From NCBI RefSeq assembly GCF_016773205.1, contig NZ_JAETWB010000001.1, positions 124,001 to 188,000 of the forward strand: 64,000 nt of DNA, read 5' to 3'. The position numbers were made by a program, and so were the translations under genes. The notes beneath the pieces are model-generated. The model did no database searches. It was given only the letters and a program-made list of their open reading frames with translations, and was not told where the DNA came from. This document shows, piece after piece, positions 44,417-53,033 of this stretch. This stretch comes from Belnapia arida (lineage in GTDB: Bacteria > Pseudomonadota > Alphaproteobacteria > Acetobacterales > Acetobacteraceae). The first letter of the stretch is position 1. Each line of letters starts with the position of its first letter.

Positions 44417-45046
44417 ATGGCCTCGCAGGGCATGGACAAAGCGGTGAATGGAGAGTGCGGCGTGCAGGACGGAGTGATCGGCCGGGCCGCGACGCAGGCC
44501 CCGGCGTGCAAACCGGCGCGGCCAAGGCCCCAGCCCCAGAACTTCCAGATGCGGATCGACCGCAATGGCACCTGGTATTACCAGGGCAGTCCGATCAACC
44601 GAAAGGAGCTGGTCTGCCTCTTCGCCAGCGTGTTGCGACGTGAGGCCGATGGCAGCTACTGGCTGGAGACGCCAGTGGAACGCGGCCGTATTGAGGTTGA
44701 GGATGCCCCCTTCATCGCCGTCGAGATGTGTTGGCGCGACTGCGACTGCGGCGATGGCTGCGCACCGAAGCAGTGCCTGACCTTCCGCACCAATCTTGAC
44801 GAGATCGTCACCGCCAATGCCGAGCACCCGATCCGGGTGCATCTCTGTCCGCGAACCCGCGAGCCGCGGCCCTACATCACCATCCGCCCCGGCCTCGAGG
44901 CGAAGATCAACCGCGCCGTCTTCTATGAGCTGGTGGCGCTGGGCCAGACCGAGACGGTCGATGGGCGCGAGATGCTGGGCGTCTGGTCGGAGGGCGTCTT
45001 CTTCCCGATCGACGAAACCCGGGCGCTGGAGCAGGCCGCCGAGTGA
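44417..45046 (+). CDS. DUF1285 protein with a cysteine cluster
   Basis: The 209-residue protein has the DUF1285 core: FQMRIDRNGTWYYQGSPINR, DAPFIAVEM, LTFRTNLDEIVTAN and HPIRVHLCPRTREPRPYITI. Unusually, five cysteines fall within 16 residues at 105, 109, 111, 115 and 120, in the stretch CWRDCDCGDGCAPKQC between two conserved strands. That could bind a metal. The function of DUF1285 is unknown. In alphaproteobacteria it commonly precedes a CoA-pyrophosphatase Nudix and cca, as here, and is divergent from moxR. Confidence 0.82.
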   Translation: MASQGMDKAVNGECGVQDGVIGRAATQAPACKPARPRPQPQNFQMRIDRNGTWYYQGSPINRKELVCLFASVLRREADGSYWLETPVERGRIEVEDAPFIAVEMCWRDCDCGDGCAPKQCLTFRTNLDEIVTANAEHPIRVHLCPRTREPRPYITIRPGLEAKINRAVFYELVALGQTETVDGREMLGVWSEGVFFPIDETRALEQAAE

Positions 45047-45056
45047 CCGGCTTGCG

Positions 45057-45644
45057 ATGACCGCCGCTGAGATCGCGGCGCGCATGGCCGACCCCGTGGC
45101 GCTGGCCCGTGCCGGCGTCACCGCCTCCGATGACTCTGAAGGGCTGAGCCCGGCCCGCATGATCGGCGCCGCGGTGCTGGTCCCCATCGTCCTCCATCCG
45201 GCGCCGAGCGTGTTGCTGACGCTGCGGGCGGCCAAAATGTCTTCCCATGCCGGGCAGGTGAGCTTTCCCGGCGGCCGGATCGAGGCGGACGAGACACCGG
45301 AGGCAGCTGCGGTGCGCGAGGCGGCGGAGGAGGTGGGGCTCGATCCCCGCCTGCCGGAGTTGCTTGGGCGCCTGCCGCACCATGCGACGGGAACGGGCTT
45401 CCGAATCACCCCCGTGGTCGGGCTGGTGCTGCCGCCGCTGAACCTCACCCCCGAGCCGGGCGAGGTGGAGGAGGCCTTCGAACTGCCGCTCTCCTTGGTG
45501 CTCGACCCGCAGGCGCCGGAGCGGCGCCATGCCGAGTTCCGCGGACGGATGCGGGAATTCTGGGTCTGGCCGCATGAGCGACACTATATTTGGGGGGCGA
45601 CGGCGGCCATCCTGGTCAACCTCGCCCGGGTCCTGCGCGGGTAA
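45057..45644 (+). CDS. CoA pyrophosphatase-like Nudix hydrolase
   Basis: The 195-residue protein has a CoA-specific upstream motif, LTLRAAKMSSHAGQVSFPGGRIE, directly joined to the Nudix box GGRIEADETPEAAAVREAAEEVGL. This is the NudL/NUDT7-like arrangement that hydrolyses coenzyme A to phosphopantetheine and 3',5'-ADP. The metal-binding Glu residues are intact. The ATG lies 10 bases after the DUF1285 stop, so the two are in one operon leading to cca. Confidence 0.88.
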   Translation: MTAAEIAARMADPVALARAGVTASDDSEGLSPARMIGAAVLVPIVLHPAPSVLLTLRAAKMSSHAGQVSFPGGRIEADETPEAAAVREAAEEVGLDPRLPELLGRLPHHATGTGFRITPVVGLVLPPLNLTPEPGEVEEAFELPLSLVLDPQAPERRHAEFRGRMREFWVWPHERHYIWGATAAILVNLARVLRG

Positions 45645-45647
45645 TCC

Positions 45648-45899
45648 TTGTTCTATCTGGTCGAGTTGCTGTTGTTCCTGGCGCCTTTGGGCGGCTTCCT
45701 ACTGTGGCGCCGGTTGAATCCCGGCCAGGCGGTGCCGACCGGGTTGGTCTGGGCTCTGGCCATCGCAATTCTCTGCGGGATCGGCGGAGCCGTCTGGTAC
45801 GGGCTCTCGGTGAGCATCGCGCCGGGAACCGTCTATGTGCCAGCGCAACTCGGCCCGGATGGGCAGGTGGTGCCGCATCGGGTGGAGCCGCGGCGATGA
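45648..45899 (+). CDS. small two-helix membrane protein, DUF6111-like
   Basis: The 83-residue protein has two transmembrane segments, YLVELLLFLAPLGGFLLW and VWALAIAILCGIGGAVWYGL, and a short polar tail. It begins with TTG three bases after the Nudix gene's stop codon. Its stop overlaps the cca start as ATGA. This position between a Nudix gene and cca, and the sequence style, match the DUF6111 family. Function unknown. Confidence 0.65.
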   Translation: MFYLVELLLFLAPLGGFLLWRRLNPGQAVPTGLVWALAIAILCGIGGAVWYGLSVSIAPGTVYVPAQLGPDGQVVPHRVEPRR

Positions 45900-47110
45900 G
45901 TGACGACCTGCCCGCGGACTGGATCGCGCCGCCCGGGCTGCTCCGGCGCGGGGCGCCGGCCGCGGTGCTGGCGGCGTTGCCGGGGGCACGGGCCGTGGGC
46001 GGCGCGGTGCGGGATGCGCTGGCCGGGCGGCCGGTGCACGACGTGGATGTGGCGGCGCCGCTGCCGCCGGAGGGGATCGCCGGGCGGCTGCGCGCTGCCG
46101 GCCTCAGGGTGTTCGAGACCGGGCTGGCCCATGGCACGGTCACTGCCGTGCTCGACCGGGAGCCGGTGGAGGTGACGAGCCTCCGCCGCGACGTTGCAAC
46201 CGATGGCCGCCATGCCGAGGTCGCCTGGACCACCGACTGGCGCGAGGACGCGGCGCGGCGCGACTTCACCATCAACGCCATGTCGCTCTCCGCCGAGGGT
46301 GCGCTCTGGGACTATTTCGGCGGCCGGGCGGATCTGGCGGCCGGGCGAGTCCGCTTCGTCGGCGATCCGGCGACGCGGCTGCGGGAGGACTACCTGCGGG
46401 CGCTGCGGTTCTTCCGCTTCCAGGCCCGCTACGGCACCGGCGCGCCGGATGCGACGGCGGTGGCGGCGATCCGCATGGCGGTGCCGGGGCTGGCGCGGCT
46501 TTCGGCTGAGCGGGTCTGGATGGAACTCAAGCGGCTGATGCAGGCGCCCGACCCGTGCGAGGCCCTGGCTCTGATGGCCGAGGCGGGCGTGCTGGCGGCG
46601 GTGCTGCCGGAGGCGCTGGACCTCACTCTGCTCGGGCGGCTCGTCGGGATCGGCGCGCCGGTGGAGCCGCTGCTGCGCATCGCCGCCCTGCTGCCGGCGG
46701 GGGCGGCCGAGGCAGTGGCCGGACGGCTGCGCCTCTCGGGCGAGGAGCGCGAGGGGCTTGCCGACCTGCTCAGCCTGCCGCGCCCCACGCCTGGCGATGG
46801 GGATGCGGTGCTGCGGCGGTTGTTGGCCGTCCGCGATCACGCCTCCGTGCTGGATCGGACCTGGCTAGGCGAGGCGGAGCAGGGCGGCGAGGGTTGGGTG
46901 GCGCTGCGGCAGCGGATCGCGGCGCTGGAGCGACCGGTCTTTCCGCTCCAGGGACGGGATGCGCTGGCGGCCGGCCTCGCGCCGGGGCCCTCGGTCGGCC
47001 GCCTGCTGGCGGCGCTGCGGGGCTGGTGGCTGGAGGGCGGCTGCACGGCAGGCCGCGAGGCCTGCCTGGCCCGGCTGCGGGAATTGGCCGCCGGGCGACC
47101 CGAGGGCTAA
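45896..47110 (+). CDS. cca: CCA tRNA nucleotidyltransferase
   Basis: This enzyme adds or repairs the 3'-terminal CCA of tRNAs. The 404-residue class II protein has the nucleotidyltransferase motif VGGAVRD (34-40), the metal-binding DVD around residues 49-51, the RRDFTINAM motif, and the base-selection helix EDYLRALRFFRFQARYG. A helical C-terminal part follows. The start is ATG, overlapping the small membrane gene by ATGA. A poly(A) polymerase role is less likely from its size. Confidence 0.92.
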   Translation: MSDDLPADWIAPPGLLRRGAPAAVLAALPGARAVGGAVRDALAGRPVHDVDVAAPLPPEGIAGRLRAAGLRVFETGLAHGTVTAVLDREPVEVTSLRRDVATDGRHAEVAWTTDWREDAARRDFTINAMSLSAEGALWDYFGGRADLAAGRVRFVGDPATRLREDYLRALRFFRFQARYGTGAPDATAVAAIRMAVPGLARLSAERVWMELKRLMQAPDPCEALALMAEAGVLAAVLPEALDLTLLGRLVGIGAPVEPLLRIAALLPAGAAEAVAGRLRLSGEEREGLADLLSLPRPTPGDGDAVLRRLLAVRDHASVLDRTWLGEAEQGGEGWVALRQRIAALERPVFPLQGRDALAAGLAPGPSVGRLLAALRGWWLEGGCTAGREACLARLRELAAGRPEG

Positions 47111-47119
47111 ACCCCGCGC

Positions 47120-48883
47120 ATGGCCGCCATCGACCCGTCTTCCCGCGCCCTCATCGCCCGCCTGGTGCGGGACTATCTCGGCCATCACCGGCGGGGCATC
47201 GCGCTTGCCATCCTCTGCACCCTGCTGCTGGCGGGGCTGACGGCGCTCTACCCGATCGTCATCCAGCAGGGCTTCGATCGTTTCTCCTCGGGCGATGTCG
47301 CCATCGCCTGGGTGATCCCGCCCGTCATCGTCGCCGTCACCTGCCTGAAGGCGCTGGCGCAGTACGGCCAGGCAGTGGCCGTGCAGGCGGTGGTGCTGCG
47401 GGTGATCGAACGGCTGCAGAACGACCTGTTCCACGCGCTGACCCGGGCCGACCTCGCCGCCGTCTCGGCCGATGCGCCGGCGCGGCATGCCAGCCGCTTC
47501 ACCGTGGACGCGGCGGCGATCCGCGAGGCGCTGACCAAGTCCATCAACGGCGGCGCCGACGTGCTGACCGTCATCGGCCTGGTCGCCTCCATGGTCTGGC
47601 TCGACTGGCAGATGTCGCTGATCGCCGCGGTGATGTATCCGATCGCCGTGGTGCCGATCCTTCGCCTCGGCAAGCGCATCCGCCGTGCCTCGGGCGGGAT
47701 GCAGGAGCGGATGGGCGAGACGGCGGCCCAGCTCACCGAGAGCTTCGGCGCCGCCCGCGTCGTCCGCGCCTACCGGCTGGAGGAGCAGGAGGAGGCCCGC
47801 GCCGCCCGCACCTTCGCCGGGCTGCGGGCGGCGCTGCTCGGCATCGCGCGGACGCGGGCGAGCCTCGACCCGATGCTGGAGGCGCTGGGCGGCATTGCCG
47901 TCGCCGCCGTGCTCGCCTTCGTCGGCTGGCGGGTGGCGCAGGGCGAGGGGACGGTCGGCGAGTTCACCGGCTTCGTCGCGGCGCTGCTGATCGCCTCGCG
48001 GCCGGTGCGCGCGCTCGGCTCACTCAATGCCGCCCTGCAGGAGGGACTGGCCGGGCTCTCCCGCGTCTTCGCCGTGATGGACCGGCCGCGGCTGGTGGTG
48101 GAGGCGCCGGGTGCGCAGCCGCTGCCGTCGGGGTGGGGGCGCGTCGAGTTCCTGGATGTCGGCTTCCATTACGCGGGAACGGCAGAGCCGGCGCTGGAGG
48201 GGCTGAGCTTCAACGCCGCGCCGGGCGAGACGGTGGCGCTGGTCGGTCCCTCGGGCGCGGGCAAGTCCACCGCACTGGCCCTGGTGCCGCGGCTGCACGA
48301 CGCGACGAGCGGTGCCGTCCGCATCGACGGCGCCGATGTCCGGGCGGTGACGCTGGCCTCGCTGCGCGACGCCATCGCCTATGTCGGGCAGGACGCGGTG
48401 ATCTTCGACGACACCGCCTTCGCCAATATCGCCTGCGGCCGGCCGGGGGCGAACCAAGCGGAAGTGGAGGCGGCCGCCCGCGCCGCCGCGGCGCATGACT
48501 TCATCGCCGCCCTGCCGGAGGGCTATGCGACGCCGCTCGGGCCGGGGGGCGGGCGGCTGTCCGGCGGGCAGAAGCAGCGCGTGGCCCTTGCTCGCGCCCT
48601 GCTGCGCGACCCGCGGGTGCTGCTGCTCGACGAGGCGACCAGTGCCCTCGATGCGGAGAACGAGTCCTTGGTTTCCGCCGCCCTGGCCCGGTTGCGCCAG
48701 GGGCGGACGACCCTCGTCATCGCCCACCGCCTGGCGACGGTGCGCGATGCGGACCGGATCGTCGTGATGGAGGGGGGGCGCGCGGTGGAGCAGGGCAGCC
48801 ATGCGGCGCTGATGGCCGCGGGCGGGCTGTACGCCCGGCTGGTGCGTACCCAATTCGGTCCTGCGCCGGTGGAGGCGGAGTGA
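47120..48883 (+). CDS. ABC exporter, fused permease and ATPase (MsbA-like)
   Basis: The 587-residue half-transporter has six transmembrane helices in the first ~320 residues and a nucleotide-binding domain after it. The latter has Walker A GPSGAGKST, Q-loop, signature LSGGQKQR, Walker B VLLLDEATSALD and the switch His in IAHRL. It would act as a homodimer exporting a lipid or drug, as MsbA does; the cargo is not assignable. It follows cca by nine bases and overlaps the SugE-like gene. Confidence 0.88.
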   Translation: MAAIDPSSRALIARLVRDYLGHHRRGIALAILCTLLLAGLTALYPIVIQQGFDRFSSGDVAIAWVIPPVIVAVTCLKALAQYGQAVAVQAVVLRVIERLQNDLFHALTRADLAAVSADAPARHASRFTVDAAAIREALTKSINGGADVLTVIGLVASMVWLDWQMSLIAAVMYPIAVVPILRLGKRIRRASGGMQERMGETAAQLTESFGAARVVRAYRLEEQEEARAARTFAGLRAALLGIARTRASLDPMLEALGGIAVAAVLAFVGWRVAQGEGTVGEFTGFVAALLIASRPVRALGSLNAALQEGLAGLSRVFAVMDRPRLVVEAPGAQPLPSGWGRVEFLDVGFHYAGTAEPALEGLSFNAAPGETVALVGPSGAGKSTALALVPRLHDATSGAVRIDGADVRAVTLASLRDAIAYVGQDAVIFDDTAFANIACGRPGANQAEVEAAARAAAAHDFIAALPEGYATPLGPGGGRLSGGQKQRVALARALLRDPRVLLLDEATSALDAENESLVSAALARLRQGRTTLVIAHRLATVRDADRIVVMEGGRAVEQGSHAALMAAGGLYARLVRTQFGPAPVEAE

Positions 48884-49197
48884 TGGCATGGACCTGGCTC
48901 GTCATCGCCGGGGGACTCGAGATCGTCTGGGCAGTGCTCCTGAAATATACCGAAGGCTTCACGAGGCTCCTGCCGAGCCTCGCCACCGTTGTCTGCCTGG
49001 GCGTCAGCTTCTACTGCATGTCCCGCGCGCTGCAGGTGCTGCCGATGGGGACGGTCTATGCCGTCTGGGTCGGCATCGGTGCGGCGGGCACCGCGCTCTG
49101 GGGCATGGCGATGGAAGGCGAGACGGCGAGTGCCGCCCGCATCCTCTGCCTCGCCCTCATCCTCGCCGGAGTCGCGGGACTGAAGGCGACGAGTTGA
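48883..49197 (+). CDS. SugE/Gdx-type SMR transporter
   Basis: The 104-residue four-helix small multidrug resistance protein has the essential membrane Glu13 in LVIAGGLEIVWAVLLKY. The Gdx (guanidinium exporter) subtype is suggested by the EIVWAVLLK-x-TEGF stretch and VGIGAAGTALWG. No guanidine riboswitch is visible, and the start overlaps the ABC gene stop as TGATG. It is therefore probably expressed with the upstream exporter rather than induced by guanidine. A GTG one codon earlier is an alternative start. Confidence 0.82.
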   Translation: MAWTWLVIAGGLEIVWAVLLKYTEGFTRLLPSLATVVCLGVSFYCMSRALQVLPMGTVYAVWVGIGAAGTALWGMAMEGETASAARILCLALILAGVAGLKATS

Positions 49198-49212
49198 GTG
49201 ACGCTGCGTTGC

Positions 49213-49344
49213 TCAATGCAGGGCCCTCCAGATGGCGACCATCGCCGAGGTGGCGAGGATCGCCTTGTAGAGGAGTTCTGCGAATGGCAACAGCCGCTGG
49301 GTCAGCGGACGCCGGATGGGGTCGGGGTGCTGCGAATCGGCCAT
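49213..49344 (-). CDS. candidate 43-residue membrane miniprotein
   Basis: In the gap before the sdh operon the minus strand encodes a 43-residue open frame. Its N-terminal half is basic and proline-containing (PDPIRRPLTQRLL); its C-terminal half is a hydrophobic helix (LLYKAILATSAMVAIW). This is the layout of small inner-membrane proteins. The ATG is followed by sensible codons, but no Shine-Dalgarno sequence is visible. A TATAGG-like box lies about 20 bases upstream. It could also be chance. Confidence 0.35.
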   Translation of the reverse strand: MADSQHPDPIRRPLTQRLLPFAELLYKAILATSAMVAIWRALH

Positions 49345-49405
49345 GGGAAAAGGATAACATTCCTATACCATGGGCAGGCATGCATTCCGCACCCGTCTCG
49401 TGGAA

Positions 49406-49433
49406 TTGACGCTCTGCCGCAGGGCACAATAAA
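49406..49433 (+). promoter_or_regulatory. candidate sdh operon promoter
   Basis: TTGACG (49406-49411) matches the sigma-70 -35 consensus in five of six positions. It is followed after 16 bases by AATAAA (49428-49433), an acceptable -10. Transcription would start near 49440, about 55 bases before the sdhC ATG. It lies in the AT-richer part of the gap. No operator was recognised. Confidence 0.45.
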
Positions 49434-49495
49434 AACCCGTAATCGCCGCGCGCCGCGGACTGAGCGGCACGCATACCCCCGGAGTGGATGACCAG

Positions 49496-49942
49496 ATGCC
49501 CATCATGCAGGACTCGCGCGAGGCGACCATGGCCGGCCGCCGATCGGATGGCTCGCCCGTGAAACGTCCGCTGTCGCCGCACCTGCAGGTCTATGACATG
49601 CTGCAGATGACGAGCGCGCTGTCGATCAGCAGCCGCATCACCGGCGCGGCCTGGTCGGTCGGCCTTGTGCTGATGGTGTGGTGGCTGGTGGCGGCGGCGG
49701 CGGGGCCGGAGGCTTTCGCCGGCGTGCAGTGGTTCATGTCGTCCTTCCTCGGCATGCTCGGCCTGTTTGGCCTGACCGCGGCCGCTTGGTTCCATACCCT
49801 GAACGGGGTGCGCCACCTCGCCTGGGATGCCGGCTACGGCTACCAGATCCAGGATACCTACCGGACCGGGCGCTGGGTGCTGATCGGCACGGCGGTCGCC
49901 ACCGTGCTGACCTGGGTTCTCGCTTTCATCGCCTGGGGCTGA
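49496..49942 (+). CDS. sdhC: succinate dehydrogenase cytochrome b556 subunit
   Basis: SdhC anchors the enzyme in the inner membrane and binds heme b and ubiquinone with SdhD. The 148-residue protein has RPLSPHLQVY at the N-terminus, the quinone-site ISSRITG with Arg47, and three transmembrane helices. His100 in FHTLNGVRHLAWD is the likely heme ligand. ATG at 49496 is used; a GTG four codons earlier is in frame, and GGAG at 49481-49484 could serve either. It is the first gene of sdhCDAB. Confidence 0.93.
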   Translation: MPIMQDSREATMAGRRSDGSPVKRPLSPHLQVYDMLQMTSALSISSRITGAAWSVGLVLMVWWLVAAAAGPEAFAGVQWFMSSFLGMLGLFGLTAAAWFHTLNGVRHLAWDAGYGYQIQDTYRTGRWVLIGTAVATVLTWVLAFIAWG

Positions 49943-49955
49943 GGAACGTATCGTC

Positions 49956-50354
49956 ATGGCCAACGAATATGCCAACAACACCACGATGCGCTCACCGCTC
50001 GGCCGCGTGCGCGGCCTCGGCTCCGCCAAGGGTGGCACGCACCACTGGTGGATGCAGCGCGTCACCTCGATGGCGCTGCTGCCGCTGACGATCTGGTTCG
50101 CCCTGTCTGCTGCGACTCTCGCCGGCAGTTCCTATGCGGAGACGGTGGCCTGGATCGGCCGGCCCTGGAACGCGGTGCTGCTGCTGGCTACCATTGGCCT
50201 CAGCTTCCACCATACCGCCGCCGGCGTGCAGGTGATCATCGAAGATTATGCCAACCAGGAATGGGTGAAGATGGGTGGTATTCTGGCGGTGAAGGCCATC
50301 TGTGTACTGCTGGCCCTGGCTTCGGCGCTCGCGGTCCTCCGGATCGCGGTCTGA
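49956..50354 (+). CDS. sdhD: succinate dehydrogenase membrane anchor subunit
   Basis: The 132-residue protein has three transmembrane helices, the [14 protein letters not shown] entry helix, and [15 protein letters not shown]. His86 is positioned like the heme-binding His of other SdhD proteins. Asp97 and Tyr98 correspond to the quinone-site pair. It starts 13 bases after sdhC. Confidence 0.92.
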   Translation: MANEYANNTTMRSPLGRVRGLGSAKGGTHHWWMQRVTSMALLPLTIWFALSAATLAGSSYAETVAWIGRPWNAVLLLATIGLSFHHTAAGVQVIIEDYANQEWVKMGGILAVKAICVLLALASALAVLRIAV

Positions 50355-50386
50355 GGCGGGCCCACCGAGATGAATGGATCGATGCG

Positions 50387-52198
50387 ATGAACGCCATCAC
50401 GATGCCTTCCCGCGGCGCCTATCGGGTCGTCGACCACACCTATGACGTGGTGGTGGTCGGGGCCGGCGGGGCCGGGCTGCGCGCCACCTTCGGCATGGGC
50501 GCGGCGGGGCTGAAGACCGCCTGCATCACCAAGGTCTTCCCGACCCGCTCGCACACCGTCGCCGCACAGGGCGGCGTGGGCGCCGCGCTCGGGAACATGG
50601 GCGAGGACGACTGGCGCTGGCACATGTACGACACCGTGAAGGGGTCGGACTGGCTCGGCGACCAGGATGCCATCGAGTACATGTGCCGCGAGGCGATCCC
50701 CGCCATCATCGAGCTGGAGCATTACGGCGTGCCGTTCTCCCGCACCGAGGACGGCAAGATCTACCAGCGGCCCTTCGGCGGCCACATGCAGAACTACGGC
50801 AAGACGCCCGCGATGCGCGCCTGCGCCGCCGCCGACCGTACGGGCCACGCGATCCTGCACACGCTGTACCAGCAGTCGCTGAAGCACAACTGCGAATTCT
50901 TCGTCGAGTACATCGCCCTCGACCTGATCATGGACGAGGAGGGCGCCTGCCGTGGCGTCACCGCCTGGTGCCTTGAGGACGGCTCGATCCATCGCTTCCG
51001 TGCCCAGACCACGGTGCTGGCGACGGGCGGCTATGGCCGGGCCTATTTCTCCTGCACCTCCGCCCATACCTGCACGGGCGATGGCGGCGGCATGGTGCTG
51101 CGGGCCGGCCTGCCGCTGCAGGACCAGGAATTCGTCCAGTTCCACCCGACCGGCATCTATGGCTCCGGCTGCCTCGTCACCGAGGGCGCGCGGGGCGAGG
51201 GTGGCTACCTGACCAACTCCGAGGGCGAGCGCTTCATGGAGCGCTATGCGCCGACGGCGAAGGACCTCGCCTCGCGCGACGTCGTCTCCCGCGCCATGTC
51301 GATGGAGATCCGCGAGGGCCGCGGCGTCGGGCCGCAGAAGGACCACATCCACCTGCATCTCGAGCATCTCGGCGCCGACCTGCTGCATGAGCGGCTGCCC
51401 GGCATCTCCGAGACGGCGAAGATCTTCGCCGGCGTGGACGTGACGAAGGAGCCGATCCCGATGCTGCCCACCGTCCATTACAACATGGGCGGCATCCCGA
51501 CGAACATCCACACCGAGGTGCTGCACCCGACGGCGCAGGACCAGGACCGCACCGTCCCCGGCCTGATGGCGGTGGGCGAGGCGGCCTGCGTCTCCGTCCA
51601 TGGCGCCAACCGGCTCGGCACCAACTCGCTGCTCGACCTCGTCGTATTCGGCCGCGCCGCGGCGCACCGGGCAGCGGAGACGATCAAGCCGGGCGCTTCC
51701 CAGCCGGCGCTGCCGTCGCGCGCCGGCGAGAAGGCGCTCGACCGCTTCGACCGTGTCCGCAACGCGAAGGGCGATACCGCCGTCGCCGAGCTGCGCGGCA
51801 ACATGCAGAAGACGATGCAGACCCATGCGGCCGTCTTCCGCACCTCGGAGCTGCTGTCCGAGGGCGTCGAGAAGATGAAGAAGGTGCAGGCCGCCTACGC
51901 GGATATCCGCGTCGCGGACCGCAGCCTGATCTGGAACAGCGACCTGGTCGAGGCGCTGGAGCTCGACAACCTGATCGGCAATGCCGTCACCACCGTCGTC
52001 AGCGCCGATGCCCGCAAGGAGAGCCGCGGCGCCCATGCGCAGGAGGACTATCCCGAGCGCGACGACGCCAACTGGATGAAACACACCCTGGCCTGGGTCG
52101 GCGAGAATGGCGAGGTCAAGCTCGACTACCGCGACGTGAAGATGCGGACCCTGACGAACGAGGTCCAGGTCTTCCCCCCCAAGGCGCGCGTGTACTAA
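50387..52198 (+). CDS. sdhA: succinate dehydrogenase flavoprotein subunit
   Basis: SdhA oxidises succinate to fumarate with covalent FAD. The 603-residue protein has the dinucleotide motif [13 protein letters not shown] and the flavinylation site [15 protein letters not shown]. Substrate-binding and catalytic segments [23 protein letters not shown] and [19 protein letters not shown] follow. Length and motifs are typical. Starts 32 bases after sdhD; the flavin chemistry feeds electrons to SdhB. Confidence 0.96.
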   Translation: MNAITMPSRGAYRVVDHTYDVVVVGAGGAGLRATFGMGAAGLKTACITKVFPTRSHTVAAQGGVGAALGNMGEDDWRWHMYDTVKGSDWLGDQDAIEYMCREAIPAIIELEHYGVPFSRTEDGKIYQRPFGGHMQNYGKTPAMRACAAADRTGHAILHTLYQQSLKHNCEFFVEYIALDLIMDEEGACRGVTAWCLEDGSIHRFRAQTTVLATGGYGRAYFSCTSAHTCTGDGGGMVLRAGLPLQDQEFVQFHPTGIYGSGCLVTEGARGEGGYLTNSEGERFMERYAPTAKDLASRDVVSRAMSMEIREGRGVGPQKDHIHLHLEHLGADLLHERLPGISETAKIFAGVDVTKEPIPMLPTVHYNMGGIPTNIHTEVLHPTAQDQDRTVPGLMAVGEAACVSVHGANRLGTNSLLDLVVFGRAAAHRAAETIKPGASQPALPSRAGEKALDRFDRVRNAKGDTAVAELRGNMQKTMQTHAAVFRTSELLSEGVEKMKKVQAAYADIRVADRSLIWNSDLVEALELDNLIGNAVTTVVSADARKESRGAHAQEDYPERDDANWMKHTLAWVGENGEVKLDYRDVKMRTLTNEVQVFPPKARVY

Positions 52199-52213
52199 AG
52201 GACCGCACCCCCG

Positions 52214-52999
52214 ATGGCTACTTTCACGCTGCCGAAGAACTCGACGATCCAGCCCGGCAAGACCCACAAGGTCGAGGCCGGGGCGAAGAACGTCAAGGCC
52301 TTCAAGATCTACCGCTGGGACCCGGACAGCGGTGAGAACCCACGCACCGACACCTATGAGATCGATCTCGAGAAGTGCGGGCCGATGGTCCTCGACGCGC
52401 TGATCAAGATCAAGAACGAGGTCGACACCACGCTGACCTTCCGGCGCTCCTGCCGCGAGGGCATCTGCGGCTCCTGCTCGATGAACATCGACGGGCTGAA
52501 CACGCTGGCCTGCCTCAAGCCGATCGATGACAATGTCTCGGGCGAGGTGAAGATCTACCCGCTGCCGCATTTGCCGGTGGTGAAGGACCTGGTGCCCGAC
52601 CTTTCGCAGCTCTACGCCCAGCTTCGCAGCGTCGAGCCCTGGCTGAAGTCCGAGACGCCGCCGCCGCCGGATGGCGAGCGCCTGCAGAGCAAGGACGAGC
52701 GGGCGAAGCTCGATGGGCTGTGGGAGTGCATCCTCTGCTTCTGCTGCTCGACCGCCTGCCCCTCCTACTGGTGGAACGGCGACCGGTATCTCGGCCCGGC
52801 GGTGCTGCTGCAGGCCTATCGCTGGATCGCCGACAGCCGTGACGAGGCGACGGGCGAGCGGCTGGACAACCTGCAGGACCCGTTCCGGCTCTATCGCTGC
52901 CACACCATCATGAACTGCGCCCGGACCTGCCCGAAGGGGCTGAACCCGGCGGCCGCCATCGGCAAGATCAAGCAGATGATGGTCGAGCGCGAGACCTGA
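52214..52999 (+). CDS. sdhB: succinate dehydrogenase iron-sulfur subunit
   Basis: SdhB carries three Fe-S clusters that pass electrons from FAD to quinone. The 261-residue protein has the 2Fe-2S ligands Cys80, Cys85, Cys88 and Cys100 ([14 protein letters not shown]). The 4Fe-4S and 3Fe-4S ligands lie in [17 protein letters not shown] (Cys172, 175, 178, 182) and [23 protein letters not shown] precedes the ATG at long spacing. It is the last gene of sdhCDAB, followed at once by a strong hairpin. Confidence 0.95.
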   Translation: MATFTLPKNSTIQPGKTHKVEAGAKNVKAFKIYRWDPDSGENPRTDTYEIDLEKCGPMVLDALIKIKNEVDTTLTFRRSCREGICGSCSMNIDGLNTLACLKPIDDNVSGEVKIYPLPHLPVVKDLVPDLSQLYAQLRSVEPWLKSETPPPPDGERLQSKDERAKLDGLWECILCFCCSTACPSYWWNGDRYLGPAVLLQAYRWIADSRDEATGERLDNLQDPFRLYRCHTIMNCARTCPKGLNPAAAIGKIKQMMVERET

Positions 53000-53004
53000 T
53001 GTAG

Positions 53005-53028
53005 GCTCCCGGGCTAAAGCCCGGGAGC
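53005..53028 (+). promoter_or_regulatory. hairpin after sdhB that covers the next gene's ribosome binding site
   Basis: GCTCCCGGGCT (53005-53015) and AGCCCGGGAGC (53018-53028) form a perfect 11-base stem with a two-base centre, in practice a ten-pair stem with a four-base loop. The right arm contains GGGAG at 53023-53027, exactly six bases before the ATG at 53034. The stem thus buries the Shine-Dalgarno sequence. No T run follows, so it may be a partial terminator, an mRNA-stabilising end for sdh, or a translation block. Confidence 0.65.
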
Positions 53029-53033
53029 GTCCT

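Noticed and set aside
48883-49197. Guanidine riboswitch upstream of the SugE-type gene
   Set aside because: The gene starts by TGATG overlap inside the ABC gene's end, leaving no leader for a riboswitch.
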